From an uncultured Verrucomicrobiota bacterium (lineage in GTDB: Bacteria; Verrucomicrobiota; Kiritimatiellia; RFP12; UBA1067), in the NCBI GenBank assembly GCA_945487985.1, contig CALYTX010000087.1, positions 1-6,100 of the forward strand: a DNA stretch of 6,100 nt, in the 5' to 3' direction. Both the position numbers and the translations under genes were made by a program. Within the stretch, counting starts at the first letter, position 1, and each line of letters begins with the position of its first letter. A model generated the notes under the pieces. That model saw nothing but the letters and a program-made list of their open reading frames with translations. It searched no databases and was not told the origin of the DNA. Shown in pieces: positions 4,802 to 6,100 of the stretch.

Positions 4802-6100
4802 ATGACTATTCGTGGTTTGCTTGAAAGCTGCGCGATGCGCATTCCCAACAATGTGGCTATGCGCTGGTGCGAAGACAAGGTCTGGCGGATGAAGACCTGG
4901 GGACAGTTTTACCAGGATGTGCGCGAAATCGCCGAAGGCTATGCCACGCGTTTCGGGCTCAAGCCGCGCGAGGAGAACACGGCTATCATCCTGCCCAATC
5001 ATCCGCAATGGATGATTTCCTATCTGGCCCAGGCGGGCGCTGGCGTTTCGGTAGTGCCGGTCGGTCCGAAACTGCACAATGAAGAGGTTTGGTATATTCT
5101 CAACGACGCCGAGGTGAGCGTAGTCACTACCGATACGGCCCACCTGCGAATGTTCATGGATATTGCCCCGCGTTTGCCGCGGCTGCGCGGCATAGTGATA
5201 ATCGACGGGGTGATTTTCGATGTCCAGAAGATTGGCCATGCCGATGTTGTGGGGCTGAAATCGCTGATGATCCGTGACGGCGGCGAGTGGTACGATAGGA
5301 ATATCGCCCAGCCAAGCGATGTCGCGTCGATTATCTACACCTCGGGCACCACCGGCAAGCCTAAGGGTGCGATGCTCACCCATTCAAACTTTCTCCACGA
5401 TGTGGTCGGATCGCTTAAGTGCTTCGGCGCGAAGATTACCGAACGCGATTCGTTCTTCGTGGTTCTGCCGCTTTTCCACGCTTTTTCGTTTTTGGCGAAT
5501 TTCGTCTGTCCGATGGTCGTGGGTGCGCAGATTTGCTTTATGCAATCGCTGCGAACGGTCGTTCAGGATATCAAGACGCTCAAGCCTTCGGTGATGATGG
5601 CAGTTCCGTTGCTCGCCGAGAAGATCTACGAGAAGATCGAAGAGGCTCTCGCGGGATCGAAGATGGCGAAGTTCCTCTTCAAGATTGGTCTGCGCGGACC
5701 GATTATGCACATGGTGAAGTTGCGCCTGGGCGGACGAATTCGCTTTATGGTCACCGGCGGGGCGCCGTGTCCTCACCATGTGCTTACCGGTTTCAATCGG
5801 ATGCATATACGTTTTCTCGAGGGCTACGGTCTTACCGAATGTTCGCCAGTGGTGTCGGTCTGCGGGCCGGAGATTGACGCGGTCGGCTCGATCGGCAAGG
5901 CGATTGCCGGCATTCAGGTGCGCATCGACTCGCCCAATGAATCTGGTGTCGGCGAATTGCAGGTCAAAGGTCCGATTGTGATGAAGGGATATTTCCACAA
6001 CGAGCTCGCCACCCGTGAGGCATTCACCGATGACGGCTGGTTCATGACGGGCGATCTGGCTTCCATTGATGAAAAAGGGATTCTTTCTATTCGCGGACGC
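4802..6100 (+). CDS. Long-chain fatty acid-CoA ligase (AMP-binding family), 3' end beyond window
   Basis: An adenylate-forming enzyme that would activate a fatty acid with ATP and CoA to acyl-CoA via an acyl-adenylate. The 433 residues visible run to the last base with no stop; FadD-like enzymes are usually 500-600 residues, so about a fifth or more is missing, including the C-terminal catalytic Lys region. Motifs in order: YTSGTTGKPKG (179-189, phosphate loop), LPLFHAFSF, MVTGGAPCP, GYGLTE (341-346, adenine/acyl-AMP binding), ELQVKGPIVMKGY, and DGWFMTGDL with Asp418 (ribose contact). The order and the GYGLTECSP form fit fatty acyl-CoA ligases better than acetyl-CoA synthetases or NRPS domains, but chain-length preference cannot be read. 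ATG 4802 is the first start in frame after the promoter; the AAGGA 13 nt upstream is more distant than ideal. It has its own promoter, preceded by a possible operator. Confidence 0.92.
   Translation, partial: MTIRGLLESCAMRIPNNVAMRWCEDKVWRMKTWGQFYQDVREIAEGYATRFGLKPREENTAIILPNHPQWMISYLAQAGAGVSVVPVGPKLHNEEVWYILNDAEVSVVTTDTAHLRMFMDIAPRLPRLRGIVIIDGVIFDVQKIGHADVVGLKSLMIRDGGEWYDRNIAQPSDVASIIYTSGTTGKPKGAMLTHSNFLHDVVGSLKCFGAKITERDSFFVVLPLFHAFSFLANFVCPMVVGAQICFMQSLRTVVQDIKTLKPSVMMAVPLLAEKIYEKIEEALAGSKMAKFLFKIGLRGPIMHMVKLRLGGRIRFMVTGGAPCPHHVLTGFNRMHIRFLEGYGLTECSPVVSVCGPEIDAVGSIGKAIAGIQVRIDSPNESGVGELQVKGPIVMKGYFHNELATREAFTDDGWFMTGDLASIDEKGILSIRGR

Noticed and set aside
4790..5998. Two long minus-strand open frames (4790-5383 and 5384-5998)
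   Set aside because: Both lie opposite the acyl-CoA ligase, which carries all its adenylation motifs on the plus strand; the minus translations show no coherent domain.
1..6100. CRISPR array, insertion sequence, prophage or defence system
   Set aside because: No regularly spaced repeats, transposase or integrase motifs or defence domains were seen; the genes are housekeeping or envelope-type.

Overview
This window looks like an ordinary bacterial chromosome segment of moderately high GC. Every gene supported by the sequence is on the plus strand, and the genes are tightly packed. A lipoprotein with an N-terminal signal, a Bat-type von Willebrand A membrane protein, NadC, a type III pantothenate kinase (CoaX), EF-P and an acyl-CoA ligase suggest a free-living or metagenome-derived diderm-type bacterium. 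I cannot fix the phylum from this sequence. The combination could fit several less-studied lineages, and that statement is inference only.

Layout. Positions 1-103 hold no clear gene and look unlike the rest. Positions 104-1557 are the tail of a Bat (Bacteroides aerotolerance-like) cluster: a DUF4381-like protein that appears 5'-truncated, then BatA, overlapping it by 4 nt. A strong extended -10 promoter overlaps the batA stop and starts a second unit (about 1590-4002): a small tail-anchored-like membrane protein, nadC, coaX and an unrecognised lipoprotein. These are separated by 11 nt, 15 nt and a 19-nt overlap. NadC makes the NAD precursor nicotinate mononucleotide and CoaX does the first step of CoA synthesis, so the unit couples two cofactor pathways with two envelope proteins of unknown role.

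efp (4074-4649) has its own extended -10 promoter and a strong Shine-Dalgarno, and is followed by a perfect 12-bp GC-rich hairpin that probably ends transcription. Next come a 20-bp imperfect palindrome, a third extended -10 promoter and a long-chain acyl-CoA ligase gene that runs off the right edge with no stop codon.

I found no mobile element, CRISPR array, RNA gene or obvious novel multi-gene system. The points most worth a second look are the predicted leaderless transcript at 1590, the two unrecognised envelope proteins, the operator-like palindrome at 4701-4720, the Asp-to-Ala change in the CoaX GTAxTxD motif, and the abrupt left edge.
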